Below are positions 27,804 to 36,567 of a stretch of DNA of 64,000 nucleotides, in pieces. How positions within the stretch are numbered: the stretch's first letter is position 1; each line of letters starts with the position of its first letter. Origin of the DNA: Massilia sp. METH4 (lineage in GTDB: Bacteria > Pseudomonadota > Gammaproteobacteria > Burkholderiales > Burkholderiaceae_D); the NCBI RefSeq assembly GCF_037094685.1, contig NZ_CP146614.1:2356001-2420000 (forward strand), written 5' to 3'. Under the pieces are notes generated by a model. The model was not told the origin of the DNA and did no database searches. It was given only the letters and a program-made list of their open reading frames with translations. The position numbers were made by a program, and so were the translations under genes.

Positions 27804-28722
27804 AGGTCCACGCCTGCGTGGCGATCGTCACCGGGCGCGGAATCAGCTTCTCGCGGTAGAACAGGTCCGCCACCTTCTGCTGGTTGGCCACGATCGCCGC
27901 GTCCATCGGCATCACGCCCGCCGTCTGGCGCCCCAGCCAGGTGGTGATCACGTCCGGCGGCACGCCCACCTGCGGCGCCATCATCGCCACCATTTCCTCC
28001 CGATGCGCATTGGCCCATTTGCCGGCCTGTGCGATCTGTTCCAGCAACGTGGCCACGGCGCGCGGCGAGCGCTGCACGAATGCGCGCGAAGCGAGATAGA
28101 AGCCGTTGGCCTGCAACAGCCCGGTGTAGTCGGCGACCACGCGGGCGTTGTATGACTTCTGGGCGGCGGCCAGGTAAGGGTCCCACACCACCCATGCATC
28201 GACGCTGCCGCCATCGAACGCGGCGCGCGCTTCGGAAGGGCCGAGGAAGATCGGCTTCACGTCGCGCAGCGTCAGCCCGGCCTTGTTCAGCGCCGCCACC
28301 AGCAGCAGGTGCGAGCCGGAACCCTTGGCAAAGGCGATGCGCTTGCCCTTCAGCTGCGCCACCGTGCGGATCGGCGAGTCGGGCTTGACGATGATCGCCT
28401 CGCTGGCGACCGGCGGCGGTTCGGCCCCCACGTATACGACGTCGATGCCGGCCGCCTGCGCGAAGATGGGCGGCGGCGCGCCCGTGGTGCCGAAATCGAT
28501 GCTGCCGGCATTGAGCGCTTCGAGCATCTGCGGTCCGGCAGGGAACTCGATCCATCTCACGGTGGTGCCGGATGGCGCGAACGCCTTTTCGACGGCGCCC
28601 TGGCGCTTGAGCGCCGTCAGCAGGCCGCCGCCCTTCTGGAAGCCGATCCGTATCGTCTCGGCACGGCCCGGCAGTGCCGTCAGCAGCGCCATGGCCAGCA
28701 CGGCCGTGAAAAACTTCTTCAT
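27790..28722 (-). CDS. ABC transporter substrate-binding protein, aliphatic sulfonate type (SsuA-like)
   Basis: A 310-residue periplasmic protein with a signal peptide (KKFFTAVLAMALLTALPGRA, cleavage near residue 20) and an NMT1/SsuA-like fold. The segments IRIGFQKGGGLLTALKRQG, WIEFPAGPQMLEALNAGSIDFGTTGAPPPIFAQA and VDAWVVWDPYLAAAQ are the family hallmarks for alkanesulfonate or taurine binding. ATG 28722 is chosen because CAGGAG lies 5 nt upstream; an adjacent ATG at 28725 is also in frame. No SsuB ATPase or SsuC permease is in the window, so it must use a permease encoded elsewhere. It is 14 nt downstream of the LacI gene. Confidence 0.85.
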   Translation of the reverse strand: MKKFFTAVLAMALLTALPGRAETIRIGFQKGGGLLTALKRQGAVEKAFAPSGTTVRWIEFPAGPQMLEALNAGSIDFGTTGAPPPIFAQAAGIDVVYVGAEPPPVASEAIIVKPDSPIRTVAQLKGKRIAFAKGSGSHLLLVAALNKAGLTLRDVKPIFLGPSEARAAFDGGSVDAWVVWDPYLAAAQKSYNARVVADYTGLLQANGFYLASRAFVQRSPRAVATLLEQIAQAGKWANAHREEMVAMMAPQVGVPPDVITTWLGRQTAGVMPMDAAIVANQQKVADLFYREKLIPRPVTIATQAWTWRRQ

Positions 28723-28736
28723 CATCTCTCCTGTTT

Positions 28737-29786
28737 TCAAGTGCTTTCCCGCTCGATCAGTTCGCAGTCGAGCAGGTTCAATCGGGCCGGCCTGGGATCG
28801 GCCGGCAATGCGCCCAGCGCCTGCAGGATGCGTTGCGCGGCGATCTCGCCGATCTCCCGCCCCGGCGGGCGGATCGTGGTGAGGCTGGGCAGCAGCAGCG
28901 GCGAGAACGCATAGTCGCCAAAGCCCATCAGCGCGCAACGCCGCGGCACCTCCAGTCCGGCGCGCTGCGAGGCGAGCAGGGCGCCGGCCGCCAGGTTGTC
29001 GTTGGCGAAGATGATTGCATCGGCCTTGCGCTTGCCGCGGGTCAGTTTCTCCAGCGCCTCCCGGCCCGCGTCGAACGGCGCCGCTTCGGTCGGGGCATAC
29101 GTCCACGGATCCAGCCCGTGCTCTTCCAGCACGGCCGCGTAGCCGTCCCGGCGATCCAGTGCCGACAGGTCGCCGGCCAGGCTGTTCTGCACGAAGGCGA
29201 TGCGCCGGTAGCCTTTCGCGAGCAGGTGGCGCGCCGCCTGCGCCCCGACTTCGCGGTTCGAGTAGCCCACCTGGATGGGCTTGCGGCGCGGTGCGTAATC
29301 CCAGGTCTCGACGACAGGAATGCCGGCCGCCGCCAGCATCGCCTCGGTGCCACGCGTGTGGAAACGGCCGACCACGGCCAGTGCGGCGGGCGACCAGCCC
29401 AGGAAGGCCCGCACGGCGTTTTCTTCCTGCTCGGCCGAGAAGTAGCTCGATGCCAGCAGCACCTGGTAGCCGTGGCGGTTCAGCGTGTCGTTGAAGCTCT
29501 GGATCGTGCTGGCGAAGATCGGCCCCGAGATATTCGGCACGACCATGCCCACCACCTTGTTGTGCGCCGACGAGAGCCCGCCGGCGGCGAGGTTCGGCAC
29601 GTAGTTCAACTGCGCGATCGCCGCGTCGATCCGCGCCCCCAGTTCTTCCGAAACGAAGCCGTTCTTCTTCAGGTAGCGCGAGACCGTGATGGAACCGACG
29701 CCAGCCAGTTTCGCCACGTCGTGAATGGTGGCGCGCCCGGAACCGCGGCGTTTCTTCGATGGTGTGCACATATTCTCAAACGACAT
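28737..29786 (-). CDS. LacI family transcriptional regulator
   Basis: A 349-residue regulator. The LacI helix-turn-helix lies near 18-45 (ATIHDVAKLAGVGSITVSRY), with the hinge helix after YVPNLAAGGLSS. The rest is a periplasmic-binding-protein-like effector domain (about 75-345) similar to GntR-type LacI proteins (VGMVVPNISGPIFAS). It is the first gene of a minus-strand unit with the sulfonate-type binding protein and is divergent from the TonB receptor, 153 nt away. A CG-centred pseudo-palindrome in that gap is a candidate operator. Having LacI control a sulfonate-type system is unusual; effector unknown. Confidence 0.9.
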   Translation of the reverse strand: MSFENMCTPSKKRRGSGRATIHDVAKLAGVGSITVSRYLKKNGFVSEELGARIDAAIAQLNYVPNLAAGGLSSAHNKVVGMVVPNISGPIFASTIQSFNDTLNRHGYQVLLASSYFSAEQEENAVRAFLGWSPAALAVVGRFHTRGTEAMLAAAGIPVVETWDYAPRRKPIQVGYSNREVGAQAARHLLAKGYRRIAFVQNSLAGDLSALDRRDGYAAVLEEHGLDPWTYAPTEAAPFDAGREALEKLTRGKRKADAIIFANDNLAAGALLASQRAGLEVPRRCALMGFGDYAFSPLLLPSLTTIRPPGREIGEIAAQRILQALGALPADPRPARLNLLDCELIEREST

Positions 29787-29841
29787 ATCGATGCGTGATT
29801 TGATTCTTTGACTTCATTTTTGCGTTCGCAGACACTGCGAC

Positions 29842-29853
29842 GGTATCGGTACC
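29842..29853. promoter_or_regulatory. Candidate LacI operator GGTATCGGTACC
   Basis: A CG-centred pseudo-palindrome (half sites GGTATC and GGTACC, 5 of 6 symmetric) in the gap between the divergent LacI and TonB receptor genes. The surrounding 15-mer CGGTATCGGTACCAT occurs again at 30309-30323. Confidence 0.4.
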
Positions 29854-29939
29854 ATGGAAAAAAGTTTAACAGTCAGCGCATCGGGCACCAAGCTGGTTTT
29901 ATGCAGGTGCAGAACGGTTTTTCGCATATTGGGGATTTC

Positions 29940-32240
29940 ATGAAAAGGCAGCACAAGAACAACAAGCATCGGAATATCCACGCGGGCGTGGCGCTCGGCG
30001 TGCTGCTCGGCGCTCACTTCGCGCACGGGGCGGAGCCGGTGACGGTGGACGCTCCGGAAGCGCAGGCAACGGGAGCAGCGGCGGCAGCGGCGGCGGGCGC
30101 TCCAGGCGAAGCGGTCGTCGCCTCCGTCACCGTCACGGCCACGCGCCGCTCGGCGTCGCTGCAATCGGTGCCGCTCGCGGTCTCGGTGGTGAGCGGCGAG
30201 CAGCTGGAGTTGGCCAACCGCACCAGCATCGACACGGTGGTGCAGGAGATTCCGAGCGCGGCGTTCCGCCAGCAGGGCGGCAACAAGGACTCGACCCTGT
30301 TCGTTCGCGGTATCGGTACCATATCGACGTCGCCGGGCGTCGAGCCCACCGTGTCGACGGTGGTGGATGGCGTGGTGTATGCGCGCCCCGGGCAGGCCAC
30401 GATCGACCTGCTGGACATCGACCGCATCGAAGTGCTGCGCGGCCCTCAGGGCACGCTGTTCGGCAAGAACGCATCGTCCGGCGTGCTCAATATCGTGAGC
30501 CGCACGCCGACCGAACAGCTCTCGGGCTATGTCGACGCTTCGGCCTACACGGGCCATGAAAAGCGCGTACGCGCCGGGATCGGCGGCGCGCTGCGGCCCG
30601 GCGTGCTGCGCGCGTCCATCAACGCGGCGTACGCGGACTACGACGGCAATGTGACGAACGTGCACGCCGGCGGCGGCAAGGTGAACGGCTACGAGCGGCG
30701 CGGCGTGCGGGGCCGGCTGGAGATCACGCCGAATGCCGATACCGACATCGCGCTGATCGCGGACTACCTGAAGTCGGAAAGCTCGCCCACGCTGGCCGCT
30801 TCCAGGCAAACCAGCGCGCCGTTCGCGCAGGCCATCCTGCCTGTCGTCGCGGGGGCCGAAAACCGCCAGGTGAACTTCGACCTGCCGAACGCGATCGACG
30901 ACATCAACAAGGGGATCTCGGCGCAGGTGAACTGGCGCCGCAATGGTTATACGCTGACGTCCATCACCGCCTGGCGTTCTTGGGACAACACCCAGCACAC
31001 GACCACCTCGCCGATCGGCAACAGCGCCGAGCTGGCGCGCATCACGAGCGCGTATCCGGCCACGCGTGACATCGGCACGCTGGAGTTCAGGCAGGCGTCG
31101 CAGGAGCTGCGCATCGCTTCGCCGCGCATTGCATTGTCCTCTGCCGGCGCTGTCGACTACGTGGCCGGCCTGTTCTACCTGCACGGCAAGGACCGCGAGA
31201 CCTACCGGCGTATCGTGACGACGGCGGCAACGAACAGCGGCCGGGCAGACTATGGCGTGGAGAGCGACAGCTACTCGGCGTTCGGCGAAGGCACGTTCCA
31301 TCTCGGTCCCGCATGGCGCGTCATCGCCGGCGCGCGCTGGACGCGCGACGAACTGTCCTACGACCATGTGCGCACGTCCACGCAGAGCACGGCCTTCGCC
31401 GGCGTCCAGCCGGGCACGCGGAACCAGGGCAGCACGGACACGGATGGCTGGTCCGGCCGGCTCGGCCTGCAGCACGATTTCTCGCCGGCGGCTACGGCCT
31501 ATGCGACCTGGTCGCGAGGCTACAAGGGCCCGGCCTACAATGTGTTCTTCAATATGCTGCTGCGCGATACGCTCGCGCTGGCGCCGGAAACCTCGAGTTC
31601 CTTCGAGCTTGGCCTGAAGGCATCGGCGTTCCATCGCAGGCTGACGGCCAACGTGGCGCTGTTCCACACGGATTACGCGAACTATCAGGCGAACTTCTAC
31701 GACACGGTGGCCGGTGCCGTCGTCACGCGCCTGGTCAATGCGGGCGACGTCTCCACCCGCGGTGTCGAACTGGACGTGACGGCGCGGCCGACTGCGCAAT
31801 TGACTTTCACAGGCGCCTTCGCGTGGACCGATGCGCAAGTCGATGCATTCAACTGCCCGCCCGCGGCGGCCGCGTCGTGCAACCTGGATGGCAAGACGTT
31901 GCCGTTCGCGCCGCGCTTCAAGGGTTTCCTCCGTGGTGCCTACAACGTGCCGCTGGCGAGCGGCCAGGAAGTCAACCTGAGCCTGGACTACACCTACCAG
32001 AGCCGCACGCAGTTCGACCTGTTCCAGTCGCCCGACGCGATCCAGCCAGGCTACGGCATCGTCAATGCCGCCGTCGAACTGGCGCAACCGGCCGCAGGCT
32101 GGCGCGTGGCGCTGGTGGGCAAGAACCTGGCCAACGAGTCGTATGCGACGAACCTCGTTACCGGCACCGGCTACGTGCACCGCGGCGTGCCGCGCGACGA
32201 CAGCCGCTATTTCGGCATCACCGCACGCAAGGAGTTCTGA
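29940..32240 (+). CDS. TonB-dependent outer-membrane receptor
   Basis: A 766-residue receptor with a signal peptide (about 1-35, ending GAHFAHGA), a short Ala-rich linker, a TonB box-like VTVTATRR segment, a plug domain (about 60-170, with ANRTSIDTVVQEIP, VLRGPQGTLFGKNASSG and VNIVSRTP-like LNIVSRTP), and a 22-strand type barrel ending in ITARKEF with the C-terminal Phe typical of Bam substrates. ATG 29940 is preferred over the upstream in-frame starts because it gives a proper signal peptide. The stop overlaps the monooxygenase start (TGATG). Substrate is inferred only from neighbours: possibly an organosulfur compound. Confidence 0.92.
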   Translation: MKRQHKNNKHRNIHAGVALGVLLGAHFAHGAEPVTVDAPEAQATGAAAAAAAGAPGEAVVASVTVTATRRSASLQSVPLAVSVVSGEQLELANRTSIDTVVQEIPSAAFRQQGGNKDSTLFVRGIGTISTSPGVEPTVSTVVDGVVYARPGQATIDLLDIDRIEVLRGPQGTLFGKNASSGVLNIVSRTPTEQLSGYVDASAYTGHEKRVRAGIGGALRPGVLRASINAAYADYDGNVTNVHAGGGKVNGYERRGVRGRLEITPNADTDIALIADYLKSESSPTLAASRQTSAPFAQAILPVVAGAENRQVNFDLPNAIDDINKGISAQVNWRRNGYTLTSITAWRSWDNTQHTTTSPIGNSAELARITSAYPATRDIGTLEFRQASQELRIASPRIALSSAGAVDYVAGLFYLHGKDRETYRRIVTTAATNSGRADYGVESDSYSAFGEGTFHLGPAWRVIAGARWTRDELSYDHVRTSTQSTAFAGVQPGTRNQGSTDTDGWSGRLGLQHDFSPAATAYATWSRGYKGPAYNVFFNMLLRDTLALAPETSSSFELGLKASAFHRRLTANVALFHTDYANYQANFYDTVAGAVVTRLVNAGDVSTRGVELDVTARPTAQLTFTGAFAWTDAQVDAFNCPPAAAASCNLDGKTLPFAPRFKGFLRGAYNVPLASGQEVNLSLDYTYQSRTQFDLFQSPDAIQPGYGIVNAAVELAQPAAGWRVALVGKNLANESYATNLVTGTGYVHRGVPRDDSRYFGITARKEF
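30310..30321. promoter_or_regulatory. Second copy of the candidate LacI operator, inside the TonB receptor gene
   Basis: An identical GGTATCGGTACC lies 468 bp downstream of the intergenic copy. It encodes GIGT of the plug domain, so coding constraint could also explain it. Confidence 0.25.
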
Positions 32241-33517
32241 TGGCGCACGCAAACAAGCAACTGAGCCTGACGGCCTTCCTGATGCGCCACGGCCACCACG
32301 TGGCCGCATGGCGGCATCCCGATACCGACCTGGTCTCGCCACCCTTCGAGGTGTATCGCAAGGTGGTACAGAGCGCGGAACGCGCCTGCCTGGACGCGGT
32401 GTTCCTGGCCGACAGCGTGGCGCTGACGGGCGCGCCGTCGCTCGAGCCGGTCACGCTGCTGTCGGCGCTGGCCGCGGTGACGGAGCGCATCGGCCTGATC
32501 GCCACCGCCACCACCACCTACAACGAGCCGTACACGGTGGCGCGGCAGTTCGCCTCGCTCGACAGTATTTCGAACGGCCGCGCGGGCTGGAACCTCGTCA
32601 CCTCCGACAACGCGGCCGAAGCGGCGAACTTCGGCCGCGCGCGGCATGTGGAGCACGGCGAGCGCTATGCGCGGGCGTGCGAATTCCATGAAGTGGTCAA
32701 TGGACTCTGGCAGGGCTTCGAGGAGGGGGCCTTCGTCAACGACAAGGCCGCCGGGCGGCTGCTCGACGCGGCGAAGGTGCGCCGCCTGAATTACCGTGGC
32801 CAGCACTTTTCCGTCGCCGGCCCGCTGAACGTGCCACCGAGCCCGCAGGGCAAACCCGTCGTCGTGCAGGCGGGCAGCTCGGAAACGGGGCGCGAGCTGG
32901 CCGCGGCCACGGCGGACGTGGTATTCACCGCGCAAGCGAAGCTGGAAGACGCGCAGGCGTTCTATCGCGACATGAAGGGCAGGGTGGAACGGCATGGCCG
33001 CGCGCCGGATAGCCTGCGTGTGACGCCCGGCATCTTCGCCATCGTCGGCGAGTCGGAAGGGGAGGCGCAGGACAAGTTCGGTCTGCTGCAAAGCCTCATC
33101 GAACCGCAGGCTGGCCTGGCCTTGCTGGGCAGGATGATCGGCAATTTCGACCTGTCCGGCTATCCGCTCGACGGTCCGCTGCCGGAACTGCCGGTCACGC
33201 AGGATGGCCAGCGCAGCCGCCAGCAACTGCTGACGGCAATTGCGCAGGGCGAGAACCTGACGATCCGGCAGCTGTACGAGCGCATTGCCGGCGGCCGCGG
33301 CCACTTTACCGTGATCGGCACGGCGAAGCAGGTCGCGGACCAGATGCAGCTATGGTTCGAGCAGGGCGGGGCGGACGGCTTCAACCTGATGCCGCCGACC
33401 CTGCCGGGCGGGCTCGACGACGTGCTGCGGCTGGTGGTGCCTGAATTGCAACGACGCGGCTTGTTCCGCACCCGTTACGAAGGCACCACGCTGCGCAGCC
33501 ATCTGGGGCTGCGCTGA
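32240..33517 (+). CDS. LLM-class FMN-dependent monooxygenase (NtaA/SnaA/DszA family)
   Basis: A 425-residue flavin-dependent monooxygenase of the bacterial luciferase superfamily. The segments SNGRAGWNLVTSDNAAEAANFGR, PQGKPVVVQAGSSETGRELAA and ADVVFTAQ place it in the NtaA/SnaA/DszA group, which acts on nitrilotriacetate, sulfones or other alkyl compounds using FMNH2 from a separate reductase. No flavin reductase is encoded nearby. The ATG overlaps the TonB receptor stop, so outer-membrane uptake and oxidation are translationally coupled. With the sulfonate-type binding protein next door, an organosulfur substrate is the simplest guess, but it is inference. Confidence 0.88.
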   Translation: MAHANKQLSLTAFLMRHGHHVAAWRHPDTDLVSPPFEVYRKVVQSAERACLDAVFLADSVALTGAPSLEPVTLLSALAAVTERIGLIATATTTYNEPYTVARQFASLDSISNGRAGWNLVTSDNAAEAANFGRARHVEHGERYARACEFHEVVNGLWQGFEEGAFVNDKAAGRLLDAAKVRRLNYRGQHFSVAGPLNVPPSPQGKPVVVQAGSSETGRELAAATADVVFTAQAKLEDAQAFYRDMKGRVERHGRAPDSLRVTPGIFAIVGESEGEAQDKFGLLQSLIEPQAGLALLGRMIGNFDLSGYPLDGPLPELPVTQDGQRSRQQLLTAIAQGENLTIRQLYERIAGGRGHFTVIGTAKQVADQMQLWFEQGGADGFNLMPPTLPGGLDDVLRLVVPELQRRGLFRTRYEGTTLRSHLGLR

Positions 33518-33595
33518 CAGCGGGGGAAGGGCGCGCGTGGCGCCCGGACAGCGCCTGATGACTTGTAATGCCGACCTTTACGATGGATTGCCCGG

Positions 33596-34714
33596 TCAAT
33601 GAGTAACATACGGACGCGCATCGATGGGAACCGATACAGTAAAGGTCGTGCCCCTGCCTTCCGCACTTTCAACAATAACACTGCCCCCATGGCTTTCCAC
33701 GACGTTCTGGACAAATGGTAGACCCAAACCCCAGCCTTTAATAACGACATCTTCCATGCGTTGAAACTTGTTAAAGAGGCGTGGCATATCGGATGGAGAA
33801 ATAGGCGTCCCTTCGTTATGTACGGACAACAGCATGCGGCTATCGACTCTTTGCACAGCTACCGTGATCGCTTTCGACGTATCCCCATATTTCTGCGCGT
33901 TGGCAATCAGATTCTCGAGGACACGTTTCATTGAAACTTCGCACCAGTGGCCGATTAATTCTTCACCGGCGACTTGAACAGGCTGCCCGTTTAAAGAAGC
34001 GTCGGCGCCTACTTCTTTTGCCAACTGCAACATTTCAAACTGCCCTAAGTGCAGCTTTAATCTCATGCGCCCCTTCAACACTGCGGCGTCAAGTAGCGTC
34101 TGAAGCATGGCATCTGCCTCGCGAATTTTCTCGACAACGCGTTTCGCCAGAGCACTGGTCTGCGGGTCAGGCGTGGCCATTTGAATGAACTGGGCAGAAG
34201 CACTCGCGACGTGAAGGGGATTCCTCATGTCATGAGACAAGTTGGCGATAAAGGATTCGGTTTCCTCCTTACCGGCCGCGTTATAGCCCACAATCGACTC
34301 GCGCGTAGCGTATTCGATCGAGTTGCCGATGACATCCGCATCCTGCTTACGTAGGTATAAACCTCTCGTTTTCGCCACCGCAAATAGCACTTCGCGAAAA
34401 ATCTGCAGTTCCCGGATCAAATCCTGCGGGCCATACTCAGTCATGATCGCGCGCTCGCGGCCATGAACCTGGGCGAGGTTCGTGGCCGAAGTGGCTATGC
34501 TACGCGTATCTCCGGACGCAAGGGCTCGGGCGATATTGTCATACAAGATAGGTAGAGTATCGACCAAAACCGGGTTTCCGAGCGCCGCCGCGCTTTTGAC
34601 CTCGACAACCACGCGCTTCCGCCAACTTTCAAGAACTTCGTCCCGACAGGCGCTGAATAATGAGACTAGATCGCTGGTCGGTATGGCCCCACTGCTGAAA
34701 TCGCTCGATTGCAT
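33596..34714 (-). CDS. Orphan sensor histidine kinase (RsbRD-like N-terminus)
   Basis: A 372-residue soluble histidine kinase. An N-terminal helical domain (about 12-145) resembles RsbRD_N. The phosphorylated His161 is in NLSHDMRNPLH, followed by a HisKA dimer domain and a HATPase domain (about 260-368) with NLIANAQKYG, WGLGLPFVQ and GTTFTVSVP. No response regulator is adjacent. The coding sequence is visibly less GC-rich than its neighbours and uses A/T-ending codons more freely, which suggests recent transfer. It is convergent with the monooxygenase gene. Confidence 0.9.
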   Translation of the reverse strand: MQSSDFSSGAIPTSDLVSLFSACRDEVLESWRKRVVVEVKSAAALGNPVLVDTLPILYDNIARALASGDTRSIATSATNLAQVHGRERAIMTEYGPQDLIRELQIFREVLFAVAKTRGLYLRKQDADVIGNSIEYATRESIVGYNAAGKEETESFIANLSHDMRNPLHVASASAQFIQMATPDPQTSALAKRVVEKIREADAMLQTLLDAAVLKGRMRLKLHLGQFEMLQLAKEVGADASLNGQPVQVAGEELIGHWCEVSMKRVLENLIANAQKYGDTSKAITVAVQRVDSRMLLSVHNEGTPISPSDMPRLFNKFQRMEDVVIKGWGLGLPFVQNVVESHGGSVIVESAEGRGTTFTVSVPIDARPYVTH

Positions 34715-35115
34715 ATAAACCTCTAGGCACTGCCTCTACAATAAGCGCCGCTGGTGATGAGCAGGGCACCTCCAGACGCTGACAAATGGCGTCGGATAGA
34801 GTTGCAGTGTATGCTTATATTGAGCACAAAGCGATGATTCTTCTGCGCATGTGGCTGCGCTGGAGGAACATGTCTGTGCTTCACATCCATGCTCATCTCG
34901 ACAACAGGAACTGTGCCACCGGATGCAGCCGTAGCGTCACGAACGCAACCGGGTTGCCATGCGCCTGCGAAATCCGCAGTACCACGGAAATGGTGCGTAT
35001 AGCGCACATGATCGAGCACGGCATGGCTTTCCCTTGCCAGTCCGCGAAATCGTTGACGCCATGACGTATCGACGCGCGTATTGGGGCGATACCAGTGTGT
35101 CCGCTCGACAGCGTT
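34715..35115. other. Low-coding stretch upstream of the histidine kinase
   Basis: About 400 bp with no convincing gene. It is more AT-rich than average and presumably contains the kinase promoter. A plus-strand fragment (about 34935-35168) encodes YHGNGAY ... GFPL ... VDAMTYRRAYW, which vaguely recalls the GYP part of HD-GYP phosphodiesterases, but the spacing is short, stops lie on both sides and no HD motif is visible. It may be a decayed gene remnant. Confidence 0.4.
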
Positions 35116-35388
35116 TCAATTCGAGAGCTGGACCATTGCAGGCGCGGCTTCGAACGATCCGTCGTTAACAAACGGGCGCCATCTGCGCTGCCGTGGTCGC
35201 GTCAGTACTCTTGTCGCAATGTCGATCGAAATATTCTTCTCGCAGAGATAGTCAGCCGCAGCCCGCGTGCCGAGCATCTCCTGCATGACTAATCCAACCT
35301 CGACATACTCTGCACAAAGGCGGTCCGCTCTCGATTGTGCCGAATTATCATTGGCCGAGTCCGCAGCTCTTCGATGGGTACCGGTCAT
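35116..35388 (-). CDS. Small hypothetical protein (90 aa)
   Basis: A 90-residue protein I cannot assign. It begins at ATG 35388 with a fair Shine-Dalgarno (TGGAGAAG) 7 nt upstream. The middle segment YVEVGLVMQEMLGTRAAADYLCEKNISIDIATRVLTRP looks like a folded helical unit, possibly a small DNA-binding or phage-type protein, with basic RQRRWRP after it. It lies alone in the AT-richer part of the accessory block. The ribosome binding site and internal amphipathic pattern are the support; homologs would be needed for more. Confidence 0.45.
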   Translation of the reverse strand: MTGTHRRAADSANDNSAQSRADRLCAEYVEVGLVMQEMLGTRAAADYLCEKNISIDIATRVLTRPRQRRWRPFVNDGSFEAAPAMVQLSN

Positions 35389-36309
35389 TGGTCTTCTCCA
35401 GATTCCTATACGGCCATGCTATCCACCAGCTGCGCAATATGATGCCAGAAAGAAGGACGTGCTTTCGTCGGACTTGGCGTACAGAGGTCCATCGCGGCAG
35501 TGCGCCTCGCCATCGCCTGACCCGCACGGCCCCGGTTACAGTGCGAGGAACCACCGGGCACCTGACGGTGGTATCCGGAAAATCAGCATCGTGCAGGCCG
35601 TGACTGGGATCCTGTTTGTCCCTGGAACCGGAATGCCTTGGAGTACTTGCGGTGGGGACCTGGGTGCGGCAGGGGCATGACGTGCTGGCGTCGCCGTCAC
35701 AAATGATGCAAGGCGGTGTCTGGCAGGGCGTCCCCGAGGCAGTCCTGCGGCGCCTTCGGGAGGATGACCAGATCATGCGCGATCGAGCTGCATCGATGCA
35801 GCGAGCGTACCGCACTGCTGGTGGTGAGCATACTGGGAAGCCGGCCGATCGCGGTAAGCTCGGCGCCCCGTGCTGATCGAGCATACGCCTCGAGCGTACA
35901 GCGGGCCTAGTGTGGCGAATCAGGAATTCGTTGAATAAATCCGACGAGAATCGCCCCGATACTGCGTCGAAAATGCACGGACAGGCCCCGGCCTTGCCGT
36001 ACATTTCCAGCGCCGACGCAGTGCCTCGCCTCTTGAGACGATTTCGTCAGCTTTATGATCAACGAATTTCCAGCCCGCCACCCTGGCAGCGCTGGCGACG
36101 AATCGCAGCACGAATGCACGCCTTGGCGTCGAATCCCGTGAAAGGCCTGGCCGATGGCGTTCAATGGTTGAACGCACGCCTGGGTGGTTGCACCGTTTTC
36201 GCAGCTGCGTATCCGTGATGAGCAGCGAGGCGATATCGATCAGGCCTGTCTTTCGCTTGCTTGATCACGTATCTGATGGAGATACGTCGATAGGTTATGT
36301 CGGGGGCGC
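35389..36309. other. ~920-bp region without a supported gene
   Basis: All reading frames in this stretch are short, overlap each other and lack ribosome binding sites. Base composition is mixed. Nothing resembling a transposase, tRNA or terminal repeat was recognised. It may be the residue of decayed accessory genes. Confidence 0.5.
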
Positions 36310-36567
36310 CTAGTTGACGGCGTTGGTGCGGCGGCGCCGCACGTATTCTTCGTAGCGGCGCTGTTCGCGTTCCCAGATGTAGCGGAAGGCGGCACGGGCG
36401 GCAGGCGGCAGCGTGCGAATCGCTTCAGCATTGAACGGCATCGGTGCGGGCGGCTTGCCACCCTGGGCGCGGCGCGCCTGCGCATCCGTTGCGTCGATCA
36501 TCTGGCGGGTCGCCTCATCGATCTCCGGAAAGTAAATATCCTTGGGGAGTTGATGTTGAAGCTCCAT
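36310..36567 (-). CDS. Small charged hypothetical protein (85 aa)
   Basis: An 85-residue protein starting at ATG 36567 with a strong GGAGG Shine-Dalgarno 7 nt upstream, which makes it likely to be real. It begins MELQHQLPKDIYFPEIDEATRQMIDATDAQARRAQ and has a Pro/Ala-rich middle and an Arg-rich C-terminus (YIWEREQRRYEEYVRRRRTNAVN). It has no membrane segment and no known domain that I recognise. It is the last gene before ubiE and is divergent from it. Confidence 0.6.
   Translation of the reverse strand: MELQHQLPKDIYFPEIDEATRQMIDATDAQARRAQGGKPPAPMPFNAEAIRTLPPAARAAFRYIWEREQRRYEEYVRRRRTNAVN

Noticed and set aside
29814..32342. An 842-codon minus-strand frame opposite the TonB receptor
   Set aside because: Arg/His/Val-rich antisense shadow of a recognisable receptor gene.
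33521..33545. Terminator after the monooxygenase
   Set aside because: GGGCGC/GCGCCC stem of only 6 bp with no T-run; too weak to call.
34935..35168. HD-GYP phosphodiesterase fragment
   Set aside because: Only a loose resemblance over about 35 residues, no HD motif, wrong spacing and stops on both sides; kept only as a remark.
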